A DNA stretch of 64,000 bases from QHXQ01 sp963788965 (GTDB lineage Bacteria; Acidobacteriota; Blastocatellia; Pyrinomonadales; Pyrinomonadaceae), in contig CAWBIK010000005.1 in NCBI GenBank assembly GCA_963788965.1, positions 1,798,001 to 1,862,000 on the forward strand, read 5' to 3'. Positions 9,281 through 17,041 of the stretch are shown here, piece after piece (position 1 is the first letter of the stretch; the number at the start of each line of letters is the position of its first letter). The position numbers were made by a program, and so were the translations under genes. The notes beneath the pieces were generated by a model. The model saw only the letters and a program-made list of their open reading frames with translations. It was not told the DNA's origin and did no database searches.

Positions 9281-9459
9281 CCTCTCCTGCCCGAAGTGGC
9301 CTCCGCGTTTTTCTTCGCGCTCGTTCGGCGCGGGGTATTCCAATAAGGGCTTTTACACTTCGGGCACACGCGCGGCTCGTTCTCAATATCGCGCGGTATC
9401 CATTCGTGATCGCAACGCTCACAACGGTATTGATAGACCGTAATCTTTTTCTTTGCCAT
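9277..9459 (-). CDS. Small zinc-ribbon protein
   Basis: A 60-residue protein with a four-cysteine zinc ribbon: YRCERCDHEW and RVCPKCKSPYWN. The N-terminus MAKKKI and the tail after the ribbon are basic, suggesting nucleic-acid binding. Similar short ribbons are widespread in mobile elements and phages. The likely -10 element TATAGT (9466-9471 on this strand) ends about seven bases before the ATG, and no Shine-Dalgarno site fits, so the mRNA is probably leaderless. It shares a divergent promoter region with the transposase. Confidence 0.75.
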   Translation of the reverse strand: MAKKKITVYQYRCERCDHEWIPRDIENEPRVCPKCKSPYWNTPRRTSAKKNAEATSGRRG

Positions 9460-9465
9460 GACCGC

Positions 9466-9494
9466 ACTATATACCTGAAATAATATACCGTCAA
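9466..9494 (-). promoter_or_regulatory. Promoter of the zinc-ribbon gene
   Basis: On the minus strand, TTGACG (9489-9494), a 17-base spacer, then TATAGT (9466-9471). Transcription would start at about the A of the start codon at 9459. Confidence 0.65.
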
Positions 9495-9506
9495 GTATCT
9501 TTTCTC

Positions 9507-9535
9507 TTGACGTGTCTATGTACCCATAGTAATAT
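9507..9535 (+). promoter_or_regulatory. Promoter of the transposase gene
   Basis: TTGACG (9507-9512), a 17-base spacer, then TAATAT (9530-9535), 40 bases upstream of the transposase ATG. It is divergent from the zinc-ribbon promoter. Confidence 0.65.
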
Positions 9536-9575
9536 ACTCATGCGAAAGCGACAAAGACACCGGAGGCGCAACAGC

Positions 9576-10831
9576 ATGAGTTTAAGAGAAGCAAAAGGGC
9601 ACGTCATAGCGGAGCGGGCGCGGATCGTCAAGAGCGGCAACCTGTGGCTTGTTCCTTCACAGTCGGGCAAAGGCAAATACAAAGTTGACCCGTTGGCGCA
9701 AACTTGCTCTTGCCCTGATTATGAGCATACAGGCTTTAAGTGTAAGCACCTGTACGCCGTCGAGGTCACGATCAAGCGCGACAAGATAACGACCACGACC
9801 ACCACGCCAGCAGGGCACACGACCACGACCACGACCGAAACGATCAAGGTCACGCGCAAGACCTATCCGCAACCTTCATGGCCCGCTTACCATAAGGCGC
9901 AAGTGCAAGAGAAAAGACTATTCCTCTATTTACTCAACCAACTCTGTCAAGGTGTTGGTAGCCCCGCGCAACATGGGCGTGGTCAACGTCGCTTGCCGCT
10001 TGAAGATATGATTTTTGCAATGGCGTTTAAGGTCTATAGCACAGTCTCAGGCCGTCGTTTTATGACCGACCTAACAGACGCGCAGGCTAAAGGCTATATC
10101 TCACAACTGCCTTCTTATAACAGCATCTTTCATTATTTCGAGTCTGAGATGCTGACCGACTACCTGAAAATGTTGATTGAAGAAAGCGCGTTGCCGTTGG
10201 CCGCGATCGAAGAAGATTTTGCGGTTGACTCGTCGGGCCTCTCAACTTGTCGCTTTGTGCAATGGACGCAAGCGAAGTACACCGACCCGCAACAGATGGA
10301 AAAGCGCGAATGGATCAAACTGCATTTAATGTGCGGCGTGAAAACCAACGTGGTCACGTCTGTTGAGATTACCGACCGCTACGCGCAGATAGCCCGCAGT
10401 TTGCGCCCTTAGTTGAAGCGACCGCGAAGAACTTCTATATGGCAGAAGTCTCAGCCGATAAAGCCTATCTCTCGCAGACGAACTTACAAGTGGTTAGAGA
10501 TAAGAATGCGACCCCTTACATACCTTTCAGGATTAACAGCACTACGCGCGACGGCAGAGGCAAGCAGAAGCATAGCCAACTCTGGAAGACTATGTATCAC
10601 TTCTATTCTTTCAACCAAGAGCGGTTTATGCAGAGTTACCACAAGCGCAGCAACGTGGAAACGACTTTTATGATGATTAAGGCGAAGTTCGGGGATGCGT
10701 TGCGGAGTAAGACCAAGACGGCGCAAATCAATGAGGCGTTATGCAAGGTGCTGTGTCACAACATCTGTTGCTTAATCCAGAGCATGTTTGAGTTGCAGCT
10801 AAAGCCTAAGTTTTGGGCGGAAGTGGCGTAA
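9576..10831 (+). CDS. DDE transposase with SWIM zinc finger, frameshifted
   Basis: The start at 9576 has GGAGG nine bases upstream. The N-terminus carries a SWIM finger (CSCPDY then KCKHLYAVEV), a Thr-rich linker and then an IS4-like DDE core: FAVDSSGLSTC gives the first Asp and HKRSNVETTFMMIK the final Glu region. The first frame stops at 10412 (RSLRP). The second resumes as AQDSPQFAPLVEATAKNFY if one G is added near 10389; reconstructed length is about 418 residues. This is the probable mobilising enzyme of the 5.7-kb transposon, and a 9-bp target duplication fits an IS4-like enzyme. Loss of one G from a GG pair may be an assembly error or may have inactivated the copy. Confidence 0.8.
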
Positions 10832-10834
10832 GGA

Positions 10835-10859
10835 AAAGCCCCGCTAGTTGTGGGGCTTT
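10835..10859. terminator. Terminator between transposase and membrane protein
   Basis: AAAGCCCC (10835-10842), nine-base loop, GGGGCTTT (10852-10859). It lies directly after the transposase stop and overlaps the stop of the convergent membrane gene. T-rich flanks on both strands suggest bidirectional use. Confidence 0.75.
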
Positions 10860-11274
10860 AATCTTTCTTACTCGCGGATTCATCCTTATGTGCAGAAGGG
10901 AATAACCATTTAGCGACAAGCACGAACAGCCCAAGCACGGTCACTGTTGTTGACGTGATAAAGGCAATGAGAACGCTATCAGATAAATGAAAGTAAGTAT
11001 TGAGTGAAGCACTCAGGGCAACGAATACTACAACAACAGTGAGCCATGCAACGATAAGCCAAAACAATTTGCGGGTATATTCTACCCGCAAATCATGTAC
11101 TTCTTTGACTACTTTTAGGTCTTGCCTAAGCCCTTCTATTTCAAGTTGGATTTTCTCTGCTGCGGCTAGCGGTTCGCTCCGCCGCACGGACGCAGCTTGA
11201 AGTTCCGCGATGCGTTGAATCTTATCAAGAGATTCAATCAACGACGGCTTCGACGGGATTTTCGGGTCGCTCAT
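10858..11274 (-). CDS. Two-helix membrane protein, candidate toxin
   Basis: A 138-residue protein. Residues 1-65 are charged and helical, probably coiled coil (KIQLEIEGLRQDLKVVKEV). Two strong membrane segments follow, LFWLIVAWLTVVVVFVAL and VLIAFITSTTVTVLGLFVLV, then a short charged tail. Its start overlaps the end of the Panacea-domain gene by 41 bases on the same strand, so it is translated from the same mRNA. Panacea-domain antitoxins are known to pair with varied toxins, some of them small membrane proteins, so a membrane-acting toxin is a reasonable inference; it is not proved here. Confidence 0.65.
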   Translation of the reverse strand: MSDPKIPSKPSLIESLDKIQRIAELQAASVRRSEPLAAAEKIQLEIEGLRQDLKVVKEVHDLRVEYTRKLFWLIVAWLTVVVVFVALSASLNTYFHLSDSVLIAFITSTTVTVLGLFVLVAKWLFPSAHKDESASKKD

Positions 11275-11719
11275 TTAGCAGTTGACGGTAATAGTCTTGA
11301 ATCGTCTTGTTAGGAATCTCATTACGCTTCCCGCGCTCGTACATTTGATACCACGGCGTACCTTCTTTATGGGTCATAGCCGACAGTTCAATGCCAGAGT
11401 AATCACCATAGCTATTCCACACTGCGCGAATAACTTTCATCTCTGGACTATCTTCCTTAACCGGGCGCGTTTTTGTAATTAGCCTCTCGGTAACTTCCCC
11501 AGCCCCGTATTTCTTTAATTCATCATATAAAGCTGGAATAACAGGCCCATACTCCCAAGCGCGTACTTCATCATCAAACAGGGCTTCGCCAAGCACGGCC
11601 AAGTTAAAGCCATGCGCTATATACACAAGCTTTTGAAGCTGCATATTGGTCAGTCGCTTGCCTTCTGACCTTGCCAATTTATAAAACACATTGGCTATAG
11701 CTTTAGCATCGTGGTGCAT
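11234..11719 (-). CDS. Panacea-domain (DUF4065) putative antitoxin
   Basis: A 161-residue protein with a Panacea (DUF4065/SocA-like) domain: an early NVFYKLARSEG helix, MQLQKLVYIAHGFNLAV, AWEYGPVIPALYDELKKYG and HKEGTPWYQMYERGKRNEIP in family order. The domain is about 120-160 residues, so it is full length. Panacea proteins act as antitoxins that neutralise unrelated toxins, and SocA is a proteolytic adaptor. The overlapping downstream membrane protein is the natural partner. The pair sits just inside the right transposon end and may help stabilise the element in its host. Confidence 0.8.
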   Translation of the reverse strand: MHHDAKAIANVFYKLARSEGKRLTNMQLQKLVYIAHGFNLAVLGEALFDDEVRAWEYGPVIPALYDELKKYGAGEVTERLITKTRPVKEDSPEMKVIRAVWNSYGDYSGIELSAMTHKEGTPWYQMYERGKRNEIPNKTIQDYYRQLLNERPENPVEAVVD

Positions 11720-11792
11720 ATAATTTCACGCCTGAAACGCCGTTGCAAGCATAAAAGGAAGTTTCATTCCTGCAACAGTATAGACGCTAATC

Positions 11793-11856
11793 TTCCGTTG
11801 GGCAACTTCATCTTCTGTTGGGCAAAAGCCTTCCGTTAGGCAAAGCCGCTTAGGTG
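11793..11856. repeat. Right transposon end: subterminal repeats, TIR, target duplication
   Basis: TTCCGTTGGGCAA (11793) and TTCTGTTGGGCAA (11813) repeat the core. TTCCGTTAGGCAAAGCC (11831-11847) is the terminal inverted repeat, and GCTTAGGTG (11848-11856) is the outside direct repeat. Confidence 0.8.
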
Positions 11857-11891
11857 TGAACCACGCTCGCACCGCGTAGCCGGTTCACACC
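11853..11891. repeat. Inverted repeat at the transposon target
   Basis: GGTGTGAACC and GGTTCACACC form a perfect 10-bp inverted repeat with a 19-base loop, starting inside the right target duplication. The element seems to have landed on the edge of a pre-existing hairpin. Confidence 0.55.
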
Positions 11892-12124
11892 GAATGAAAC
11901 GTATAAGAATCGGGGCGGTTATTGTTTCGGGCTTGAACGCGCGCGGCGATTTGGTTATAAGTAGTGCCCTTGTCCCAGGGCATTCGTGAGCAGTTAATGC
12001 AACGGCTTTCAACCTCATCAGTGTGAACGTGACCGACCTCGGCCAGATCGAACTGGAGGGCAATGGCCGATTCCTCGTGACCGATCTGCCGTTCTTCATT
12101 CTCAAACAGGGCCGTAAGTAACAT
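11885..12124 (-). CDS. Possible small CxxC protein
   Basis: A 79-residue frame with protein-like composition, including GHVHTDEV and CINCSRMPWDKG, which could bind a metal. No clear ribosome-binding site precedes the ATG at 12124. On the opposite strand a 43-codon frame without a start codon (11990-12121, ending LPFFILKQGRK) is also protein-like and is followed by a terminator, so one of the two is a shadow. Family unknown. Confidence 0.35.
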   Translation of the reverse strand: MLLTALFENEERQIGHEESAIALQFDLAEVGHVHTDEVESRCINCSRMPWDKGTTYNQIAARVQARNNNRPDSYTFHSV

Positions 12125-12295
12125 CAGGCACGTTCAATTCGCCCGCACCAACCAACGCGGCCGACACAGCCATGCGGGCGAACCTAACGAGCAAAGGGCT
12201 AAACAGCACCACCAAGTGAAGCGGCGCATGAGAGCGTGAACCTGTGCGCCGCTTCTATTTTTGTGCAGCTACCCTGATTTACGTTTGAGGTGCAG
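12125..12295 (+). other. Intergenic hairpins upstream of the acetyltransferase
   Basis: TTCGCCCGCA (12138-12147) pairs with TGCGGGCGAA (12173-12182). A second hairpin at 12218-12255 looks like a terminator (listed separately). No gene is seen here. The structure could end a degraded plus-strand gene or belong to a small RNA. Confidence 0.4.
12218..12262 (+). terminator. Terminator-like hairpin with T tract
   Basis: GAAGCGGCGCA (12218-12228) pairs perfectly with TGCGCCGCTTC (12245-12255), followed by TATTTTT. It is on the plus strand with no complete plus-strand gene upstream. Confidence 0.65.
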
Positions 12296-12727
12296 ATGAG
12301 TAAACACATATTTTTAGCGACGACGGATCAGGAGATTCAAAGTTGTTACCCGGTGATGGCCGAGTTGCGACCACACGTAGCGCCGGATGAGTTCCTGTTA
12401 CGAGTCAAACGACAGTTTGCGGTCGCCGACTACAAGCTGGCCGGTCTGACGGACGGCGAGGTTAAAGCGGTCGCGGGCTTTCGCATCTCGGAGTGTCTGG
12501 CGTGGGGCAAGTTTCTCTACGTTGATGATCTGGTGGCGAAAAGTGGTGAACGATCCAAAGGCTACGGCGGTGCTCTGTTCGACTGGTTGGTGGCTTATGC
12601 GCGCGAGCATGACTGCGCTCAGTTTCATCTGGACTCAGGCGTGCAGCGGTTCGCGGCGCATAGATTCTATCTGACGAAACGGATGATCATTGACTGTCAT
12701 CATTTCGGTTTGAAATTGACCGATTGA
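12296..12727 (+). CDS. GNAT-family N-acetyltransferase
   Basis: A 143-residue protein; the start at 12296 follows GAGG by five bases. The acetyl-CoA fold is clear: GKFLYVDDLVAKSGERSKG holds the beta-4 strand and the P-loop, with YGGALFDWLVAYARE behind it and HLDSGVQRFAAHRFYLTKRM as the final substrate-side region. It transfers an acetyl group to an unknown amine. A Nudix gene follows after 36 bases on the same strand, so the two are probably co-transcribed. Cytoplasmic. Confidence 0.85.
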   Translation: MSKHIFLATTDQEIQSCYPVMAELRPHVAPDEFLLRVKRQFAVADYKLAGLTDGEVKAVAGFRISECLAWGKFLYVDDLVAKSGERSKGYGGALFDWLVAYAREHDCAQFHLDSGVQRFAAHRFYLTKRMIIDCHHFGLKLTD

Positions 12728-12763
12728 AGGCCGCGCCCAACCAACGGTTAATGAGTAACGAGC

Positions 12764-13204
12764 ATGACCGAAGTTTTGACCTTTGGTGCGCCGCAGCCGC
12801 AGGTGCAATACACAGAGCGGCGCGCGGCCTACGTTGTGATTGTTAACGCGGGGCAGGTGGCGCTGGTCAAGGGCCGGCACAAACACTTTCTACCGGGCGG
12901 CGGCGCGTTGCCGCACGAAACGCCGGCCGCAACCATCGTGCGTGAAGTGGCCGAAGAATTAGCACGCGGCGTGCGTCTGCTGCGCCCGCTCGGTGAAGCC
13001 ATTCAATATTTCTATTCCTCCACGGACGATAAACATTACCGCATGCACGCCACTTTCTTCGCGGGCGAGTTCACGTCCGAGCAGGCAGACGGCACGGGCG
13101 AGCACGAACTAGATTGGTTGCCGCTCACAGCTGCGGCCTGCGGTCTGCTTTCACGCTTGCCACGCGTGGGCAATTCATCAGGCGTAACATTGTGTCATCG
13201 GTGA
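12764..13204 (+). CDS. Nudix hydrolase
   Basis: A 146-residue protein with a Nudix box near residues 45-68: GGGALPHET followed by REVAEELARG, carrying the REVAEE metal-binding glutamates. The surrounding strands (AAYVVIVNAGQVALVKG, HYRMHATFFAGEF) fit the fold. The substrate is a nucleoside diphosphate derivative of unknown type. The C-terminal 20 residues look irregular (RVGNSSGVTLCHR), so the true end may differ by a frameshift. It lies 36 bases after the acetyltransferase. Confidence 0.85.
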   Translation: MTEVLTFGAPQPQVQYTERRAAYVVIVNAGQVALVKGRHKHFLPGGGALPHETPAATIVREVAEELARGVRLLRPLGEAIQYFYSSTDDKHYRMHATFFAGEFTSEQADGTGEHELDWLPLTAAACGLLSRLPRVGNSSGVTLCHR

Positions 13205-13290
13205 AACTTCCATGCGCGGCCGCCGTAGTTATAACCTAGAGTCGCACGTTATCGAGCCGAAGCAGTCGCGCCCTCGGCGCAACTACACGT

Positions 13291-14520
13291 ATGCCGTTCG
13301 CGGAAGCATTAAAGCTGGCGCTCGCTTCAGTCTGGGCGCATAAACTGCGTTCGTTTCTGACGCTGCTCGGCGTCATCTTCGGCGTGGCGACGGTCATCGT
13401 CGTCGTGTCGCTCGTCGAAGGCTTCAACACATACGTGGACGAGAAGATCGCCAACATCGGCACGAACGCCTTCGCCGTGCAGAAGTTCGGCATCGAAGAC
13501 TTCGCCAGTGTGGAAGCGTTGAACGCGGCGCGGCGGCGCAACCGCGACGTGACGCTCGACGATCTCGTGGCGCTGCGCAACGCACGCGGCAATGCGATCA
13601 GCGACGTGGGCGGCAAGGAAGAAACGAGCGGCGACGTGAAGTTCGGCGCGACCACGTTGCTGCGTATTCGCGTCAACGCGACCACGCCCAACATCGCCGA
13701 GATCGAACGCATAGAAGCCGCCGCTGGCCGCTACTTCACCGGCGCGGAAGAGGCCGCCCGCCGCAACGTCTGCTTCATCGGCGCGGACGTGGCCGACAAA
13801 CTCTTTCCTACCGCTGATCCGTTGGGTCAAACTTTGCGTGTGGATGGCCGCCTTATCAGATCATCGGCGTCGGCAAGTCGCTCGGCTCGGTCTTCGGCCA
13901 GACGCGCGATATGTACGTGACCGTGCCGCTCGGCACGTTTCTCGCGGCCTACGGCACGCGCCGCTCGATCAGTTTAAGCATCACCTCGACGAATGCGAGC
14001 AGTTATACCGACGCTATCGAAGAGGCGCGCGTCCTGATGCGCGTGCGCCGCCGGCTTGCGCCCGCCGAGCCTGACAACTTCGGCATCATCACGCCGAAAG
14101 CGATCAACGAACTGCGCGATAAAATCTTCGGCACGATCCAGACGGCCGCGGTTGGCGTCACTTCGATCTCGCTCGTCGTCGGCGGCATCGTGATCATGAA
14201 CATCATGCTTGTGTCGCGTGACTGAGCGCACCAAAGAGATCGGCATCCGCAAGTCCATCGGCGCGCGACGCGCGGACATACTCAAACAGTTTTTGGCCGA
14301 GTCCACGCTGCTCTCGTTGGTGGGCGGCGGCATCGGCGTCGCCATCGCGTGGGCGCTCGCGCAACTGGTCGCGCTGCTCACGCCCGTCCCGACCGCGCTG
14401 CCGCTCATGGCGGTTGCCGCCGCGCTGCTTGTCTCCGGCGGCGTCGGTTTAATCTCCGGCGTCTATCCCGCATGGAAAGCCGCGTGCCTCGATCCGATAG
14501 AAGCATTAAGAGCAGATTGA
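13291..14520 (+). CDS. MacB/FtsX-type ABC permease, two frameshifts
   Basis: Permease subunit of a MacB-like exporter with no ATPase beside it. An N-terminal membrane segment (HKLRSFLTLLGVIFGVATV), a periplasmic MacB core domain, and three C-terminal membrane segments are seen, ending with PAWKAACLDPIEALRAD. The frame breaks twice: one C appears to be missing near 13849 (VDG then YQIIGVGKSLGS) and one C appears to be extra near 14217 (LVS then VTERTKEIGIRKSIGARR). The two changes compensate, giving about 409 residues, the normal length. The next gene is a homologous permease 53 bases downstream, so they may form a heterodimer. Confidence 0.8.
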
Positions 14521-14573
14521 TGAAATGTTAGATTTGCGATTTGGATTGTCTGCTAAGCGCAAATCAAAAATCC

Positions 14574-15842
14574 ATGAGGCTTCTACGCAGCGACATTTAC
14601 GAAAATCTCCGCATGGCGTTGGATACGCTGTGGCAGCACAAGCTGAGATCGTTTCTGACGATCCTCGGCGTGGTTGTGGGCACGATGACCGTGATCGTGA
14701 TCGCGGCGTTCGTCTCCGGCATCGACGAGCGCGTGCAGAAGGAGATCGAGTCGTTCGGCACAAACTCGATCTATGCCTATCGGTTCGATCCCGGCTTCAA
14801 CTTCAACCCGACGGCCGAGGAGCGCATGCGCAAGCCGCTCTCGTATGAAGACGCGCTGGCTTTGCAAACCGAGTGCCCGTCGCTTACTTACGTCGCGCCG
14901 TTCATGTCGCCGGTCGATTTCACGGGCGGGCCGTTCGTCGAGCGCGTCAACGTGCGCCACCGCGACATCGAGATGGGCACGGCGACTGTGCAAGGGACGC
15001 TGCCCGCTTATTTCCGAATGGGCGTAACGACGATAGCCGAGGGGCGCTACTTCACCGACGAAGAGAACACGCGCCGCGCCGAGATCGCCGTCATCGGGCG
15101 CGACGTGGCGGACACGCTCTTTCCTTACACGGGTGCGCTTGAGCGCGACATCATGATCAACGGGCGCGGCTATCGCGTCGTCGGCGTGCTGTCGGAACGC
15201 GAGACGTTCCTCGTCGGCGCGGAAGACCCGAACAACGAGAACAAGGCCGTCTATCTCCCGTATCTGACGTTGCTGAAACTCTACCCGGAGGTCGAAGACA
15301 ATTTCATCATGGCGCAGGCGCGGCCCGGCCGGATGAACGAAGCCCTCGAAGAAGTGCGCGAGGTCTTGCGCCGCCGACGCCGCGTCGCCAACGACCAGCC
15401 GGACAACTTCGGCATCCAGACTTCGGATCAGATCATCGAGCAGTTCGGCGCGATCACGGGCGGCGTGTTCGCGTTGATGGTGGCGATCTCAAGCGTCGGG
15501 CTGTTGGTCGGCGGCATCGGCGTGATGAATATCATGCTCGTCTCCGTCACCGAACGAACGCGCGAGATCGGCGTGCGGAAAGCCATCGGCGCGCGCCGCC
15601 GCGACATCATCACGCAATTTCTGATCGAAGCCGCCACGCTCACGGCCCTCGGCGGCATCATCGGCATCCTGCTCGGCGCAGGCATCGCCCTCTTGATCCA
15701 GACCTTCATGCCGACCCACATTCCCCTCTGGGCCCCCATCGCCGGTTTCGTCGTCTCGGTCGCACTCGGCGTCGGCTTCGGGCTGTGGCCCGCGTGGAAG
15801 GCCGCGCGCCTCAATCCGATTGAAGCTCTCAGATATGAATAG
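14574..15842 (+). CDS. MacB/FtsX-type ABC permease
   Basis: A 422-residue intact permease. The start at 14574 (MRLLRSDIYENLRMALDTL) is preferred over the in-frame codon at 14541. N-terminal membrane segment (HKLRSFLTILGVVVGTMTVI), periplasmic core of about 230 residues, then three membrane segments around GGIGVMNIMLVSVTERTREI and the end PAWKAARLNPIEALRYE. It is homologous to the gene just upstream and probably pairs with it. The ATP-binding subunit must be encoded elsewhere. The substrate (drug, lipid or peptide) cannot be told. Confidence 0.85.
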   Translation: MRLLRSDIYENLRMALDTLWQHKLRSFLTILGVVVGTMTVIVIAAFVSGIDERVQKEIESFGTNSIYAYRFDPGFNFNPTAEERMRKPLSYEDALALQTECPSLTYVAPFMSPVDFTGGPFVERVNVRHRDIEMGTATVQGTLPAYFRMGVTTIAEGRYFTDEENTRRAEIAVIGRDVADTLFPYTGALERDIMINGRGYRVVGVLSERETFLVGAEDPNNENKAVYLPYLTLLKLYPEVEDNFIMAQARPGRMNEALEEVREVLRRRRRVANDQPDNFGIQTSDQIIEQFGAITGGVFALMVAISSVGLLVGGIGVMNIMLVSVTERTREIGVRKAIGARRRDIITQFLIEAATLTALGGIIGILLGAGIALLIQTFMPTHIPLWAPIAGFVVSVALGVGFGLWPAWKAARLNPIEALRYE

Positions 15843-15936
15843 TCTGTGCGCCGCAGACGATCTTTCGGGCCCGTCAATGGTCTGTTATATTGCGCCGATC
15901 TGACTAACATTAATGACTTACAAACGGAGGCTGTGA

Positions 15937-16917
15937 ATGACGCGAATGATTGTCGGGCTGGTGCTCTGTGGCCTGTTGCTGTTGTGCGGCGCACGCGCGC
16001 AGGCAAGCCAGAAGGCGCAAGGGGCGTGCGTGCCCGGCATTAGTTATTGGAGTCTGCTCGGCGCGGTCGGCATCGGTTACACGGACGGGCGGCTGCGCAT
16101 AGATAAACTCTACGCCGTCTGCTTGCCCACACCGGAACGCGCGAGCAGTTCAAACTATGCTTACGACCCGGACGGCGGCGGCAAACTCACGACCGTCGTG
16201 AAGCGCGCAGACGCGCAGACGCTCAACACCTACGTTTGGTACGGCGAGAACATTTCGAGCTTGTGGGAGTTGAGCCGCTACAAGGTGGTCGGCGGCTATG
16301 AGGCGGTCAAGCCGCTCAGCGCCGGTAGTTACGTGCTTGAGTTCCAACTCGAAGACAAGCCCTTCTATCGGTTTCCGTTCTCAATCGTCACGATGCCGAG
16401 CGACGATCCATATCAACCGGCGGGCACGCGCTATTTCATCGAAGGGCCGTGGAACGAATACGGCAATGTCTTTTACCAGCGTAACGATCCTGAGTCGTCG
16501 TTGCGCTTCACCACTTGGGTGCAGGATAAGATCGGCCACGCGGGCAAACGCTCCGTCCCGTATGCGGCGCAGATCGTGCGCGTCAAAGATGGCAAGGTGC
16601 TGGCGACCGACACGGCCACCCTGCGCTTAGAGCCGCACTGGCTGCAACTTGATCTGCTGTTTCACCCGGCCGGCGGCGATGCGAATACCTACTTCAAGGC
16701 CGGCGAGGTCTTGCGCGAAGACGGCGCGTACAAGGCGCAACTGACGATTGACGGCAAACCCTTCGGCACGTACCCGTTCACGGTGCAGGGCGGCAAAATT
16801 CAACTGCAAGGGCGGCAGGTGCGCGAACGCACCGAGCCGATGACTTACATCGTGGACTACCTCTATGGCGGGCGCTATACTTCTTGGTGGATCAAACGCG
16901 AAGACCCAACGCGCTAA
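15937..16917 (+). CDS. Secreted hypothetical protein
   Basis: A 326-residue protein with GGAGG six bases before the ATG and a signal peptide (MIVGLVLCGLLLLCGARAQA). The mature part looks beta-rich: repeated strand-like blocks such as SAGSYVLEFQLEDKPFYRFPF and GAYKAQLTIDGKPFGTYPF resemble each other and may be two related beta-sandwich repeats. There are Cys residues near the mature N-terminus (GACVPG, YAVCLP) and no catalytic motif. Downstream is an inverted repeat that can end transcription. Function unknown. Confidence 0.7.
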   Translation: MTRMIVGLVLCGLLLLCGARAQASQKAQGACVPGISYWSLLGAVGIGYTDGRLRIDKLYAVCLPTPERASSSNYAYDPDGGGKLTTVVKRADAQTLNTYVWYGENISSLWELSRYKVVGGYEAVKPLSAGSYVLEFQLEDKPFYRFPFSIVTMPSDDPYQPAGTRYFIEGPWNEYGNVFYQRNDPESSLRFTTWVQDKIGHAGKRSVPYAAQIVRVKDGKVLATDTATLRLEPHWLQLDLLFHPAGGDANTYFKAGEVLREDGAYKAQLTIDGKPFGTYPFTVQGGKIQLQGRQVRERTEPMTYIVDYLYGGRYTSWWIKREDPTR

Positions 16918-16959
16918 GCAGCGCACGCACCTCAAGCAATCACGAAGGCAATGATGAAT

Positions 16960-17041
16960 GCAGAACGATGAATGATGAATGATGAATGATGAATAAAGAT
17001 CAGCTTGTCTTTCATCTATCATTCATCATTCATCGTTCTGC
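16960..17041. repeat. Tandem-word hairpin, word ATGAATG
   Basis: Arms 16960-16983 and 17018-17041 are perfect 24-bp inverted repeats. They begin GCAGAACG and continue as direct copies of ATGAATG. The hairpin lies between convergent genes, and its right arm overlaps the 3' end of the AAC(3)-like gene. Confidence 0.8.

Larger units (their letters stand above)
6150..11847. mobile_element. 5.7-kb transposon with passenger genes
   Basis: The left end GGCTTTGCCTAACAGAA (6150-6166) and the right end TTCCGTTAGGCAAAGCC (11831-11847) are inverted repeats matching at 16 of 17 bases. Both are flanked outside by the direct repeat GCTTAGGTG (6141-6149 and 11848-11856), a 9-bp target duplication. Next to each end lie further copies of TTCYGTTRGGCAR (6181, 6201, 11793, 11813), as expected for subterminal transposase-binding sites. 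Inside are a DDE transposase with a SWIM zinc finger and passengers: a lone receiver, an XRE regulator, an XRE-ImmA/IrrE pair, a zinc ribbon and a Panacea-antitoxin/membrane-protein pair. Several inner genes look lower in GC than the chromosome. I cannot name the transposon family. Confidence 0.8.

Noticed and set aside
10380..10400. Programmed ribosomal frameshift in the transposase
   Set aside because: No slippery heptamer is seen at the break, the change is fixed by one missing G, and identical breaks occur in many non-transposase genes.
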